DNA from: Symsagittifera roscoffensis
Lineage: Eukaryota > Xenacoelomorpha > Acoela > Convolutidae
NCBI RefSeq assembly: GCF_963678635.1
Contig: NC_087068.1
Coordinates: 10,982,027 to 11,046,026 of the forward strand
DNA length: 64,000 bases
Direction: 5' to 3'
The translations under genes were made by a program, and so were the position numbers. Positions 22,953 through 33,537 of this stretch are shown in pieces (position 1 is the stretch's first letter; each line of letters begins with the position of its first letter). Below the pieces are notes generated by a model. It searched no databases. It was not told the origin of the DNA and was given only the letters and a program-made list of their open reading frames with translations.

Positions 22953-23573
22953 GAGTTTTACAATTTTTTTCTGGAGTTTTATCGCCCAAGTAAAAAATAC
23001 CAAACTTGCTATCCTCCGCTAGTCCGCTACTAGCCAAAATTAGCAGAATCAATTGACTATTATAAAGGGCTGGACTATTACTTCTTAAATCAAGGGCAGG
23101 TCAATCATAGAAAAATGAAAAGAGCGAACCATTGAGTCAGATTTTGAGGGCCAGCGTAAGATATATTAAATTCGCTACGTATAGCATTGATTTTTTAAAT
23201 TTCTATGAAACTGAATTTTTTGCTGTCTGATTTTTTGAGCCCTTATTTCTACACGCCGTAGTCAACGGCGGGTTTCATAACGCTTCAAACCAATTAAGTT
23301 AAGTTCATTTTAACTGAAGCGACAAACTAATCAGCTAAGAAGTGAAACCAACTTGAACGGAGGCAAACCAAATTAAATAATATATTGTGTGATGCACAAT
23401 ATTTCTCATTTTTACTTGCATTTGGGGAATTCTTTCTTGAAATCAAATATTCCTAATTTATTCATAAACTTTTTCCTCAGTTTCTTATTCAAAAGATAAT
23501 ACAGTTCGGATTTAATTTCACAAGACAAAACGACCAAAATTGAAAATTTCAACGCGTGTTTATTTAAATAAGA

Positions 23574-24114
23574 ACAAGACTGCTGGTATCAGGGCGAAGC
23601 CCTGAAGTTTCCGACTGCCTTTTTAGATTTATGGAGCAGCGGTATTAACATAAAAATTAAATGAAATAAAATAAAATGAAATTTTTTTTTCCAAAATTTA
23701 AATTTTTTTTGTGAAAATCTAACCCCACACGCCATTTAAAATACAAAAAGATAGATTTCGTTCTTTGTAACAAATCAATTATGGCAATTAAGCTTCGTTC
23801 AGCCATTTTGGAATAATTTATAAGACGGATTAAATCTCCGCTTACGCGTTAATAGCGCGAATTATATCGCGCGTTAATTGTCCCAAATTGGTCAAAATGG
23901 CAAAAATGGCAATTTTTAAACCCTAATAACTTCACAAAAAATGATCACAGGTGAAATATTTTTTCAAATTTAAGTTCAGGACAACAATGGCTTTCGAATG
24001 ATATACAAAAATTCTGTCAAAAAAGGCTAGTTAAAAAGTCGAAGTTTGTCTGAAGAAAAAAAAACCCACCCCGAGCACAAATATTCCGTTACTTTCGTAT
24101 CGAAAGTCGGAACA
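23574..24114 (-). mobile_element. HINE-like element, copy 4 (complete)
   Basis: Complete 541-bp copy in reverse orientation. On + it starts ACAAGACTGCTGGTATCAGG with hairpin CAGGGCGAAGCCCTG and ends with ACTTTCGTATCGAAAGTCGGAACA. Confidence 0.9.
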
Positions 24115-24361
24115 ATAATTCAAGACAAAAACGCAATGAAAACAAAACAACTTGGAAGTTTAAGTAAAATAATATGATCCAATTTGCTTCCGAAATTTTG
24201 CATCCAACATTTTACACTGAAAAATGATAAATTGTAGTTGTTTTCAGTAATTCAATAGGTCTCTGTTTAATACTCTGTTCAAAAATTCTCTGCGCAAACT
24301 GTTAAAACATGGTTTTTTAAACAAAATTTGACCTTTTTGTTTGTAGTAAAATGATTTTTTT

Positions 24362-24904
24362 TGTTCCGACTTTCGATACGAAAGTAACGGAATATTTATG
24401 CTCGGGGTGGGTTTTTTTTTCTTCAGACAAATTTCGACTTTTTAACTAGCCATTTTAGACGGAATTTTTTTTTAGCATTCAAAAGGTATTGTTGTCCTGA
24501 GCTTAAATTTGAAAAAATATTTCACCTGTGATCATTTTTTGTAGAGTTATGAGGGTTTAAAGATTGCCATTTTGGTCATTTTGAGCAATTTGGGACAATT
24601 AACGCGCGATATAATTCGCGCTATTAACGCGTAAGCCGAGATTTAGTCCGTCCTATAAATCGTTCCAACTTTGTTGAACGAAGCTTATTTGCCATAATTC
24701 ATTTGTTACAAGGAACGAAATCTATCTTTTTGTTTTTTATATGGCATGTGGGGTGATGATTTTCATAAAAAATTTCGAATTTTAGAAAAAAAATTTTGAT
24801 TTTATCTTATTTCATTTAATTTTTTTATGCTTTTACTGCCGCTCCATAAACCTCAAAAGGCAGTCGGAACATTCAAGGCTTCGCCCTGATACGAGCAGTC
24901 TTGT
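24362..24904 (+). mobile_element. HINE-like element, copy 5 (complete)
   Basis: Complete 543-bp copy, 250 bp from copy 4 and opposite to it. It has the 5' TGTTCCGACTTTCGATACG, the 3' AGTCGGAACA, a hairpin with one mismatch (CAAGGCTTCGCCCTG) and the tail GAGCAGTCTTGT. Confidence 0.9.
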
Positions 24905-25440
24905 TGTGTGTTAAAAACATATTCTTTTTCGAACCAAAACCTGAGAATTTATAACTCTCTTAAGTTTTGTTGAGATTCATAAGAGGCTCATTTCGATATG
25001 ATTTTTGATACAATTTTCTATTCACTCAAAATACCTATAAATGATCTATCTTAAAGGTAATATTTCGGGCCTGAATTTCGCGAAACAAGTGCATAATATT
25101 ACATCTGTTAAAATTCTTAAAAATTTTCGTTCTTATCGTTTTTTTGTCTAATTTTAACCTTGTTTGAGAAAAAAGGCGTTTTGTTCAAGTTTTGTTTTGT
25201 TTTCCGGATAAATGAAATCAGCACTATGTACAAAGGTGATCGTGTTTTTCAGCAAATAGTCTCGTTCGGCTAATAGTTCGATTTAACTATTTAGACATTA
25301 ATTTTTCTGCGTTCGTTACCGAAAAAAAAGTAACTCTTGTTAATCGATTTGTAGAATGTGACAGCTCAAAAACGTTTCAGTTTTCCAGTAAAATAATAGC
25401 AAGTATTCTTTCCAAATTCAGAAAAAATTATCCCAGCAAT
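24905..25440. other. Spacer before helicase C-terminal segment
   Basis: AT-rich; no ORF or repeat was recognised. If the helicase gene is intact, this is intron. Confidence 0.4.
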
Positions 25441-25836
25441 TTGTTTTCGCACAGCTTTTATTTCCCTGCCCTTAAAGATATTGCTTCTTCCGAGTTTACT
25501 GTTTGTAACATTGTTATGTTCCTCTCTGCTGATTGGGAAGAAGATGATGGGCAATATCTGTACAATGTTATATCAAGAGCCCGTGTACTATGTCGTGTTC
25601 ACATGATTGTCATTGAAGATGAAACAAATGGAGAAAACCAAAACTGTGCATTGAACAAATTATTGGACGTATTTCGTGATGTCAGAATTGAACTTGGAAA
25701 ACAATATGTAGACGAATTACTGAGTTTGACGTGCGACACATCAAAAGTTGCGATTCCTTATATCACCATATCAGGCATGCAAGCATGCGATTGCTTATAT
25801 CCTTATAAACCTTCGTCTAACTTAGAGCTAGACTGA
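25441..25836 (+). CDS. UvrD-like SF1 helicase, C-terminal motifs V and VI
   Basis: An open frame with a likely splice acceptor at its beginning (TTCGCACAG at 25456 or GCCCTTAAAG near 25478). It reads ASSEFTVCNIVMFLSADW, matching motif V of UvrD-like helicases (GxEF..V), and YLYNVISRARVLCRVHMIV, matching motif VI (YxAxSRAR), then an acidic loop and a helix. These are exactly the motifs missing from the ATPase half at 19.2-20.3 kb on the same strand, so both are read as one gene separated by 5.1 kb of repeats. It ends at TGA (25834-25836). Confidence 0.65.
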   Translation: MFSHSFYFPALKDIASSEFTVCNIVMFLSADWEEDDGQYLYNVISRARVLCRVHMIVIEDETNGENQNCALNKLLDVFRDVRIELGKQYVDELLSLTCDTSKVAIPYITISGMQACDCLYPYKPSSNLELD

Positions 25837-25859
25837 ACCTTTAACCTTCCGTCGTCAGC

Positions 25860-26061
25860 AACAAAATTACTGATGAGAACACAAAAATCTAGTACGAGCA
25901 GTTTCATCAATAAGGCCATTTTCAATTTCCTCAATTTGAATTACTACGAAGAACCAAAACTTACCGATGCTCAAGCGCATTATAACATTCAGAGTCATCT
26001 AAAAACATTACTTAGAAGTAATCGTAAAATCACTGAATTGAATAAAACAAAACTTCAATAG
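25860..26061 (+). CDS. Possible C-terminal exon of the nuclease-helicase gene
   Basis: After a candidate acceptor (CGTCGTCAG, 25851-25859), a frame of about 66 codons runs to TAG with SSFINKAIFNFLNLNYYEEP and a basic, helical end. I do not recognise it. It sits 24 bp beyond the stop of the motif VI segment, so it would need splicing or a frame change to be joined. Immediately downstream is another HINE-like copy. Confidence 0.35.
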
Positions 26062-26069
26062 ACTGTTTT

Positions 26070-26535
26070 TGTTCCTACTTTTGAAGGAATGTTCGTGTTC
26101 GGGCTTGTTTTTTTTGTTTCAACCATTTTTCAATTTTTCATCTCTTTTTAGCGGGTCTTTTAACCATCTGAAACTTTAGAACTCCTGAGTTAAATTTTAT
26201 AAGTTAATTTTTTCTGGGATCCTTTTTCGTGAAGATACGGGGGTTGCCAACTTGAAATAAATAACGCTCAATATTTTTCGATCGATTAAATCATAAGCAG
26301 CAAGCTAAATCGTTGCAAACTGAATTCAGGCAACTTTTTCGCTCCTATTAAAGTTTTCCCAGGCTCAAAGAATATCACTTGTTACTTTAAATAGCGTGCA
26401 GTGTGATAATTGAATAAATAAAGAAAAACATTAAACTTTCCTGATTTCTTTTAGGAAAAAATATAAACAAATTTTTTCATCGGTTTCGAATGGCAGGCGA
26501 ACTATTTGAGTTTCGTCCTGATATAACAAGTCTTG
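26070..26535 (+). mobile_element. HINE-like element, copy 6 (old, diverged)
   Basis: Recognisable by TGTTCCTACTTTTGAAGGAA at the start, GTGTTCGGGCTTG, TAGCGTGCAGTGTGAT and the terminal TCCTGATATAACAAGTCTTGT. It is heavily diverged, and the hairpin is lost (GTTTCGTCCTGAT). Confidence 0.65.
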
Positions 26536-27930
26536 TATTTATATATTCTAGAACGCATCAACGGTGAAACATTCCGGCTTAGAACCATCCTTGAGTTTGA
26601 AAAAAAAGTTGAGCTTAAAAAACATTTTCAAAAATAAAAGTATTTAAACATGTCTGCGCAAAAAAACATCAAAAAAATTATATAATCAAGCACTTCCATT
26701 CATGCGCTTAGTGATATTCAGTTTGTTTATTTTTTCATGTTTCCTGTAATTAGTCTTAGCATACAGCATCATGAAACTAGTAAAAAATACAGAAAAAAAT
26801 AAATTAAGATAGTGAAAGCAGTTAAATACAATATAAGTCAGTGAGTCAAATCAACCAATTTTTCCAAATTTTTTGATTATTTGGCTCAAAAAAAATTTCT
26901 TATGGCGTTTTTGTCGTTTGCGTGGGTGAAAATTTGGAGTTTGGAATGTCCACCAATTTCTAGCAGTTTGAATATCCACCAGTTTCGAATATCTCGGCCA
27001 ATTGCAGGTCTTTTACCAACGGGCTGTATGTTTTAATGGCACCATGGCTGTCCCATTTCATCGCTGCTGGGTTTTGGCTTGGATCTCAAAAGGTTTTATT
27101 TCTCGATTCCACTACCTTCTTTTTTGCCATACATTTCGAAATGATAGTGGCTACGCTACTAATATCTGCAATAATTTTGAATTAGAGATTGCCCATGCTG
27201 ATAGGGGTTTTGTACCCTTCGTTGAGTTATTCTCTTCTAGTCCCCAGTTCCTCTTTTTCCGGGCTGCTGGATATCATACAGTATCATACAACAAATACTG
27301 TCTCCGGAGGAAGAGTCCGCTCAAAACTATGAATCTGCTATCGATCCATCGTAGAGGATATTGCAGTTGAGTTTGTCTAATCCCGTTCCATTACCAGAAG
27401 ATTCACTCTATCTCAGCTTTTTACTGATTTTTTGCTTGTTATTTCCGGATTTCATTGATCTGCATATGTGCGGAAAAAAGGTTCATTCCTCCGCAATTGC
27501 TAGTTTTTTCTCCCATAACTACACGTAAAGTCTTATGTGAATTTGTCAACTGCTTCCAGTTTTCGCCGCACTGGTAAGGGCTTTTTTGTCTCTTCCAAGA
27601 TAATCTTTGCTTTTGTGAGCATTGTCTCCTTTTGTTTTCCATGTAGGTTATTCTCGTTCTTCCAGCAAAAATTTTCCGGATATCTTGCGTATGTTATCTT
27701 GGATCTTCTGCAAAGTTTTCTAGTTTTTTTTAGAATTGCCGCAAGGAAGAGGATCACGGAATTTTGTCAGTACTTTTTTTGCGTATCTGAGCTGGCTAGA
27801 CTTGGCGTGAATATGTTTCTTAGCTCTATATCCTCCGATGTGCCTACGTTTCATACTTGTGCTAAACCAAGTAAGGCCGCAAAAAATTAAATGTTTTGCG
27901 AGTCTCATTTCAACTCTTTGTTTGAGATGG
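26536..27930. other. Unresolved region with short ORFs on both strands
   Basis: 27000-27900 is richer in coding-like short frames (for example + 27002-27370, - 27439-27642, - 27720-27908) than the flanks. They are fragmentary and I recognise no domain. A decayed transposon or lineage-specific gene remnant is possible. Confidence 0.3.
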
Positions 27931-28647
27931 TACCCGTACCTGGCAAATGTTCTAATTCAGATCTGAAATAATTTTTTTTCAGATCTAAATTTCAGATTTG
28001 AAATGGGTTGTGAAATGTTAAAATAACGCTTTGATACTTTAAGGATGGGCTATTTCAGATCTGAAATGTTGTTTTTCTCTGTTATTTCAGATCTGAAAAA
28101 CAATTGATTCTGACTCAATTCTTGCAGTTTTTAATACTTTTGTATAGGACAGCTTCTGCTAGCTACTAGTAGGTACTCAGCAAATTCTCCAATGCGAGAC
28201 TGCCAAAATATGTTTCCGCAAGCATGAGATAAACATTGCAAACGCATAAATAGCACATGAAAATCAACAATTTGGTGTGTTATTAAGAGTTTTTTAAAAC
28301 ATTTTATCACAGTCGAACAAGAAATTTAGGTAAAAAAACAGACTGTGAAATTATTTGAATGTTTTTTATACCACTTGTTAATCTGAACATAATTGTGTAT
28401 TGCAGAAACATCAAAAAATAAAAACTCATTTGTGTGCTGGAAAATATAGTTTAACAAAAAGTTTTTCAAATCTAATTTCAGATCTGAATTTTTTTTTTCA
28501 AGGATATTTCAGACCTGAAATTTTCTATTTCAGATTCAAATTTTAGATCTGAAAATTTCAAATTTTTATTTGGATATAAACAAAGAATTTCAGAACTGCG
28601 AATCAACTAATATAAGAAATAAAAAATTAATCCCCTGGGTACGGGTA
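27931..28647. mobile_element. MITE-like element with AGATCT palindromes (copy B)
   Basis: About 717 bp bounded by inverted ends TACCCGTACC and GGTACGGGTA (28638-28647). Inside are many TTTCAGATCTGAAAT palindromes clustered near both ends. The middle (TTCTGCTAGCTACTAGTAGG, AAACGCATAAATAGC) is shared with copy C at 29.6-30.36 kb. No ORF, so it is non-autonomous. Confidence 0.75.
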
Positions 28648-28988
28648 GTAATCTATTTAAGTCAAATGACATCTTTTTATGCGGTCTTATGTGTCTTCTA
28701 ACCTTTCCCATCAGCCGAAGGTTTTGATACTTTGCTCCGCTGTCTCTTCTACCTTGTCAATTTTTCCTATATTTTCCGTCTCCCGATTGACAGAAAAATG
28801 TTTGATTTCACTCGTCTATCTGCTATACCATACGGAATATGTCGATTGACTCCCCTATTGCTCACCCCTAACGCTTTTTGATATTGATTTTGTCAATATT
28901 TTGTATTTCTCCTTCTTTTACCGACTGATTAGTTGGAAGTGCACGTTGTGGTTCTTCGACAGGAAGTTCTGGTAAAACCAAATAAGTC

Positions 28989-29549
28989 CCCGCACCGAGC
29001 GCCCATGGATCATAATCGATTATATTGCCATAATATGGTCAGTATCTACAAAATGATAAAACAATCAATTATAATCCATTTAAAATGGATTATAATCCTA
29101 TTAATTTTTATGCCAATATAATCGATTGTAATCCATTAAAAATGGATTATAATCCTATTATTTTTTATGCCAATCAAATCCATCATAGTCGATTTTAATA
29201 AACTTTTATTGATTTTTTGAGAGGTTATTCATGAAATTTACAGTTTCTTGCAAAGTTATCTCATTTCCTGTTTAGTGCAGTTGCTTACGTTTCATAAAAT
29301 ATTGTATTTCACAATTAAAATTTGGTCTCTACTTTAATCGCAGTTTAACCTTTCTCTTTACTGTTTTTTACCTCAACTCCCCCCCCCCCGTTTATCTCTC
29401 CCGTTTACCCCCGTCCAGATTATATCCCCCCAGCAAAACAATCATTTCCATGGTCTGAGTTTTTTTTTGTCTGTAATGAATTATAATGGATTATGTTTGT
29501 CTCGGGAACCCATTATAACCGATTAGAATCCATGAGCGCTCGGTGCGGG
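28989..29549. mobile_element. MITE with 22-bp terminal inverted repeats
   Basis: The left end CCCGCACCGAGCGCCCATGGAT (28989) and the right end ending CGCTCGGTGCGGG (29549) are inverse copies over 22 bp with one mismatch. Inside are two tandem units containing the palindrome ATAATCCATTTAAAATGGATTAT and TTTTTATGCCAAT, then a C-rich tract (29385) and TAATGGATTATG. It is 561 bp long with no ORF. Confidence 0.85.
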
Positions 29550-29611
29550 TCAGTTTTTCTTGCAGTAGCAGTAGTTGTTGGAGAATTATTCCTGTTTTGC
29601 TGATAATAGCT

Positions 29612-30357
29612 TACCTGTACCCTGTAAAATTTCTTAATCTTTTTCAGATCTAAATTTCAGATCTGAAATAAATTGTGAAATGTTTAAACAACGCTTGGAT
29701 ACTTTGAGGATTGGTTATTTCATATCTAATTTCAGATCCGAAGTTTTGTTTTTCTTGGTTATTTCAGATCTGAATTTTAGTTTTTCTTGGTTATTGCAGA
29801 CCTGAAAAATCAAGGATTCTGACACAATTTTTGCTGTTTTTGATTTTTTTTTGCATTTGATAGCTTCTGCTAGCTACTAGGAGGTACTCAGCAAAGTCTC
29901 AAATTGGAGGCTGCCAAATTATGTTTCCTCAAGTGTAAGATAAACATTGGAAACGCATAAGCAGCGCATGAAAATCAAAAGTTTGACAGAACTTCTAACA
30001 ATTTTTGAAACTTTTTTTAACAGGGTTTGAAGAAAAAATTTAGTTCGAAATTTTTTTTTTGAGAAATTGTTCGGTTCTGTTAACCGCTACTTAATCTAAA
30101 CATATGTTTGTATAGCAGAAACTTTAAAAAACAAAAACTCAATTTTTTGCTCGAAATGCATAAAGTATAATTTAACAAGGATTTCTCAGATCTTATTTTA
30201 GACATGCAAATTTTGTTTTTCAAGGTTATTTCAGATCTGAAATTTTCAAATTTTTGTCAAGATATGAAATAAAGAATTTCAGATCTGAGAATCAACTAGT
30301 ATAAGAAATAAAGAATTTCAGATCTTGCACAGAAAATCCCCTGGTACGCCTGGGTAA
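29612..30357. mobile_element. MITE-like element with AGATCT palindromes (copy C)
   Basis: Second complete-length member of the family at 27931-28647. It has the same internal order: TCAGATCTGAAATAAATTG, AACGCTTGGATACTTTGAGG, AGCTTCTGCTAGCTACTAGG, AAACGCATAAGCAGCGCATG, then GAATTTCAGATCTTGCA. The ends TTACCTGTACC and GGTACGCCTGGGTAA are degraded versions of the inverted ends. Confidence 0.7.
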
Positions 30358-30474
30358 CATGTTGTTTCCGTTTATACCGTTTCATCGCCTGTCTCCAGTA
30401 TGCGTTTAATTCAAAGGAAGATGGGTTTAGCAAAAAAAACGAACTCCCATAAAATGCGTTTAACAAAAAAGGAA

Positions 30475-30672
30475 CCCCCATAATTTTACAAAAAACGGTC
30501 GCAGGTGGAATAAGTTCTCAAATTTCAGCTCAGGACAACAATATCTTTTGAATGATATAAGAAATTCCGTCAATAATGGCTTGTTAAAAAGTCGAAATTT
30601 GTCTAAAGAAAAAAAAACCCAACCCGTGCCCAAATACTCCATTACTTTCCTTACAAAAGTCGTTACAGCAAC
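30475..30672 (-). mobile_element. HINE-like element, 5' half (copy 7) plus scrap of another terminus
   Basis: Contains ACGGTCGCAGGTGGAATAAG, TTAAAAAGTCGAAATTTGTC and ACTTTCCTTACAAAAGTCG, the reversed 5' half of the element. It is followed at 30673-30712 by ACAAACCTTCTCGTATCAGG, a reversed 3' terminus fragment. Confidence 0.7.
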
Positions 30673-30824
30673 AAACCTTCTCGTATCAGGTTTGTTTATA
30701 AAAATTTATAAGTACCCTTTATAAGTAAAAAATTTATAAGTAAAAAAACGAGAAATATATATTTTTTCTTTAACTTGATATATTTTTAAATATTCCATTA
30801 CTTTCCTTAGAAAGTCGGAGCAGC

Positions 30825-31313
30825 AACAAAACTGCTTGTATCAGTGCAAAGCCCTGAGTATTCTGACTGATTTTTAAGGTCTAAGAAGCAAAATAAAGTG
30901 AAAAATAACCAGTAAAAAAGATGTTTTTTTTCTTTTCATTTTGATATTTTTAAAAATCGTCTCCCCCAAACGCCATAATAAGTACAAAATGATAGATTTC
31001 GCTCATATTAACAAATTAATTATTGCAAATCAGCTTCCTTCAACCAATTTGGAACAATTTCTAAGACGGATTAAACCTCCGCTTACGCGTTAATAGTGCG
31101 AAGTATATCGCGTGTTAATTGTCCCAAATTGGCCAAAGTGGCTAAGTTTAAACCCCCAGAACTTTACGAAAAATGATCGCAAGTGAATTTTTTTTTCAAA
31201 TTTAAGCTCAAGACAAAAAATACCTTTTGAATGATATAAAAAACTCCCTAAAAATGGCTAGTTAAAAAGTCGAAGTTTGTCGGAAGAAAAAAAACCATTA
31301 TAAGTCGGAACAA
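30825..31313 (-). mobile_element. HINE-like element, copy 8
   Basis: Reversed copy from ACAAAACTGCTTGTATCAG to TAAGTCGGAACA. The ACTTTCGTATCGAAAGT palindrome next to the 5' end is deleted (CCATTATAAGTCGG), a feature shared with the copies at 32.5, 37.26 and 38.94 kb. That marks a duplicated subfamily. Confidence 0.85.
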
Positions 31314-32101
31314 AAAACAGAAAACATCTATGCTTCAAGGATGCGTGGGTCAGCTTTGGTAAATTCCTCTGTCATACTTATACAAAATTAAAATATGTGT
31401 ACCAAAACAGTTTGAGCTTCAAACTTAGCTGCAATTTATGCCACTGGTTGTCTTAAGTTTTAAAGTTGGGGGTTGGAGTGTAGGATGTTGTTTATTTGGC
31501 GAGGAAATTTTTGCACTCGATATGAAGGATGGTATTGTAATAAAATCCCACGCAAATTTAAGCGCTTTTTTGGAAGTAGGCACTTATTTAATAGTTCAGG
31601 TCAACTTCATTTTTGTAAAAACAAGCCAAAAAATTGAATTGAAAACCAAAAGAGAAAGAATTGAGAATTGAGGTCAGTTTTTGATTACAACCATTACCAA
31701 ATTGACGAATCAAGACGGTTAAGCACAATGTAAGTACTGATAAGGGGGTCAGAGGCAAGAGCTGGTCATTTATTCCAGCGATCACGGGCTTTTTGACAGC
31801 CAACGTTCACCTTTTATTGGCAGACATCCTGTGATTATCAGGATGCAGAATGCTAAACATACCTGATAATCATTCTGCCTTTAGTATACTGTTTTTAGTA
31901 TGCTATTTGCAAACATACTTTTTGTATGAAAATATTTCCGAGCCTATTTTGCTGGGCTTTGAAGATACTTTGTAAATCGAACTAGTTCACGTCTAGAAAA
32001 TCTGCAAAAAATTGTTCTTTTCCCCTCCCTCGTCGTAAAATTGTTCTCGGAAGTTACTGTTTGAAAGTAACGAATTTAGAATTTCAGATTATTATCATTT
32101 A
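31314..32101. repeat. 3'-flank segment S1 of the NIDO-gene duplication
   Basis: About 790 bp repeated at 32729-33537 (S2), 37751-38540 (S3) and, shortened, 39167-39722 (S4). All begin GCAGAAAACATCTATGCTTC or a close variant. S2 and S4 lead directly or nearly so into the end of a NIDO gene, while S1 and S3 end in the last bases of that gene (ATCATTTAT) where a HINE-like element starts. Each full copy holds an interleaved inverted repeat near its end. Confidence 0.85.
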
Positions 32102-32102
32102 T

Positions 32103-32727
32103 TGTTCCGACTTTCGATACGAAAGTAACGGAAGATTTGTGCTCGGGGTGGGTTTTTTTTTCTTCAGACAAATTTCGACTTTTTAACTAGCCATTTTTGA
32201 CGGAATTTTTTTATATCATTCAAAAAGTATTGTTGTCTTGAGCTCAAATTTGAAAAGATATTTCACCTGTGATCATTTTTCGCAAAGTTATGGGGGTTTA
32301 AAGATTGCCATTTTTGTCAATTTGGGACAATTAACGCCCGATTTATTTCGCGCTATTAATGCGTAAGCGGAGAGTTAATCCGTCTTAAAATCGTTCCAAA
32401 TTTGTTAAAAGAAGCTTATTTGCCACAATTGATTGGTTACAAGGAGCTAAATCTATCTTTTGTACTTTAAATGGCGTGTGGGGGGATGATTTTCATAATT
32501 CTCACGCGTTAATAGTGCGAAATATATATCGCGCGTTAATTGTCCCAAATTGGCCAAAATGGCAACCTTTAAACCCCCAGAACTTTACGAAAAATGATCA
32601 CAAGTGAAATATTTTTCAAATTAACGCCGAAGACAAAAATACATTTTGAATGATATAAAAAAACTCCCTGAAATGGCTAGTTAAAAAGTTGAAATTTGTC
32701 GGAAAAAAACCATTATAAGTCGGAACA
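32103..32727. mobile_element. Head-to-head pair of truncated HINE-like elements (copies 9 and 10)
   Basis: 32103-32496 is a plus copy cut after GGGGGGATGATTTTCAT. It is joined directly to a minus copy (about 32500-32727) that starts in TCACGCGTTAATAGTGCG and ends TAAGTCGGAACA. The same junction recurs at 38541-39166, so the pair was duplicated as a unit. Confidence 0.85.
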
Positions 32728-32728
32728 A

Positions 32729-33537
32729 AAAGCAGAAAACATCTATGCTTCAAGGAAGCGTGGTTCAGCTTTGGTAAATTCCTCTATCATACTTGTACAA
32801 AATTAAAATCTGTGTACCAAAACAGGTTGGGCTTCATACTTAGCTGCAATATATGCCACTGGTTGTCTAAAGTTTTAAAGTTGGGGGTTGAAGTGTAGGA
32901 TGTTGTTTATTTGGCGAGGAAATTTTTGCACTTGATATGAAGGATGGTATTGTGATAAAATCCCACGCAAATTTATGCGCTTTTTTGGAAGTAGGCACTT
33001 ATTTAATAGTTCAGGTCAACTTCATTTTTGTAAAAACAAGCCAAAAAATTGAATTGAAAGCCAAAAGAGAAAAAATTGAGAATTGAGGTCAGTTTTTGAT
33101 TACAACCATTACCAAATTGACGAATCAAGACGGTTAAGCACCATGTAAGTACTGATGCGGGGGTCAGAGGCAAGAGCTGGTCATTTATTCCAAAGATCAC
33201 GGGCTTTTTGACAACCAACGTTCACTTTTTATTGGTAACCTTTGATTGTCAGCCTTTGATTATCAGTTCACCTTTGATTATCAGGATGCAGAATGCTAAA
33301 CATACCTGATAATCATTCTGCCTTTAGTATACTATTTTTAGTATACTATTTGCAAACATACTTTTTGTATGAAAATATTTCCGAACATATTTTGCTGGGC
33401 TTTGAAGATACTTTGTAAATCGAACTAGTTCACGTCGAGAAAATCTGCAAAAAATTGTTCTTTTCCCCTCCCTCGTCGTAAAATTGTTCTCGCAAGTTAC
33501 TGTTTGAAAGGAACGAATTTAGAACTTTTGATTACCA
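32729..33537. repeat. 3'-flank segment S2
   Basis: Copy of S1 that abuts the 3' end of NIDO copy 1. Its first part is nearly identical to S3, with a small insertion near 33235-33265 containing repeated CCTTTGATTATCAG. Confidence 0.85.

Noticed and set aside
18542-25836. The SF1 helicase as the autonomous partner of the Helentron-like elements
   Set aside because: Helentrons encode a Rep nuclease with a Pif1-like helicase. Here the motifs are UvrD-like, the nuclease motif is NERD-like, and no Rep HUH motif or element ends frame the gene.
27002-27908. Overlapping ORFs on both strands as a transposase gene
   Set aside because: No catalytic motif (DDE, Rep, RT) could be read in any frame and the frames are short; left as unresolved.
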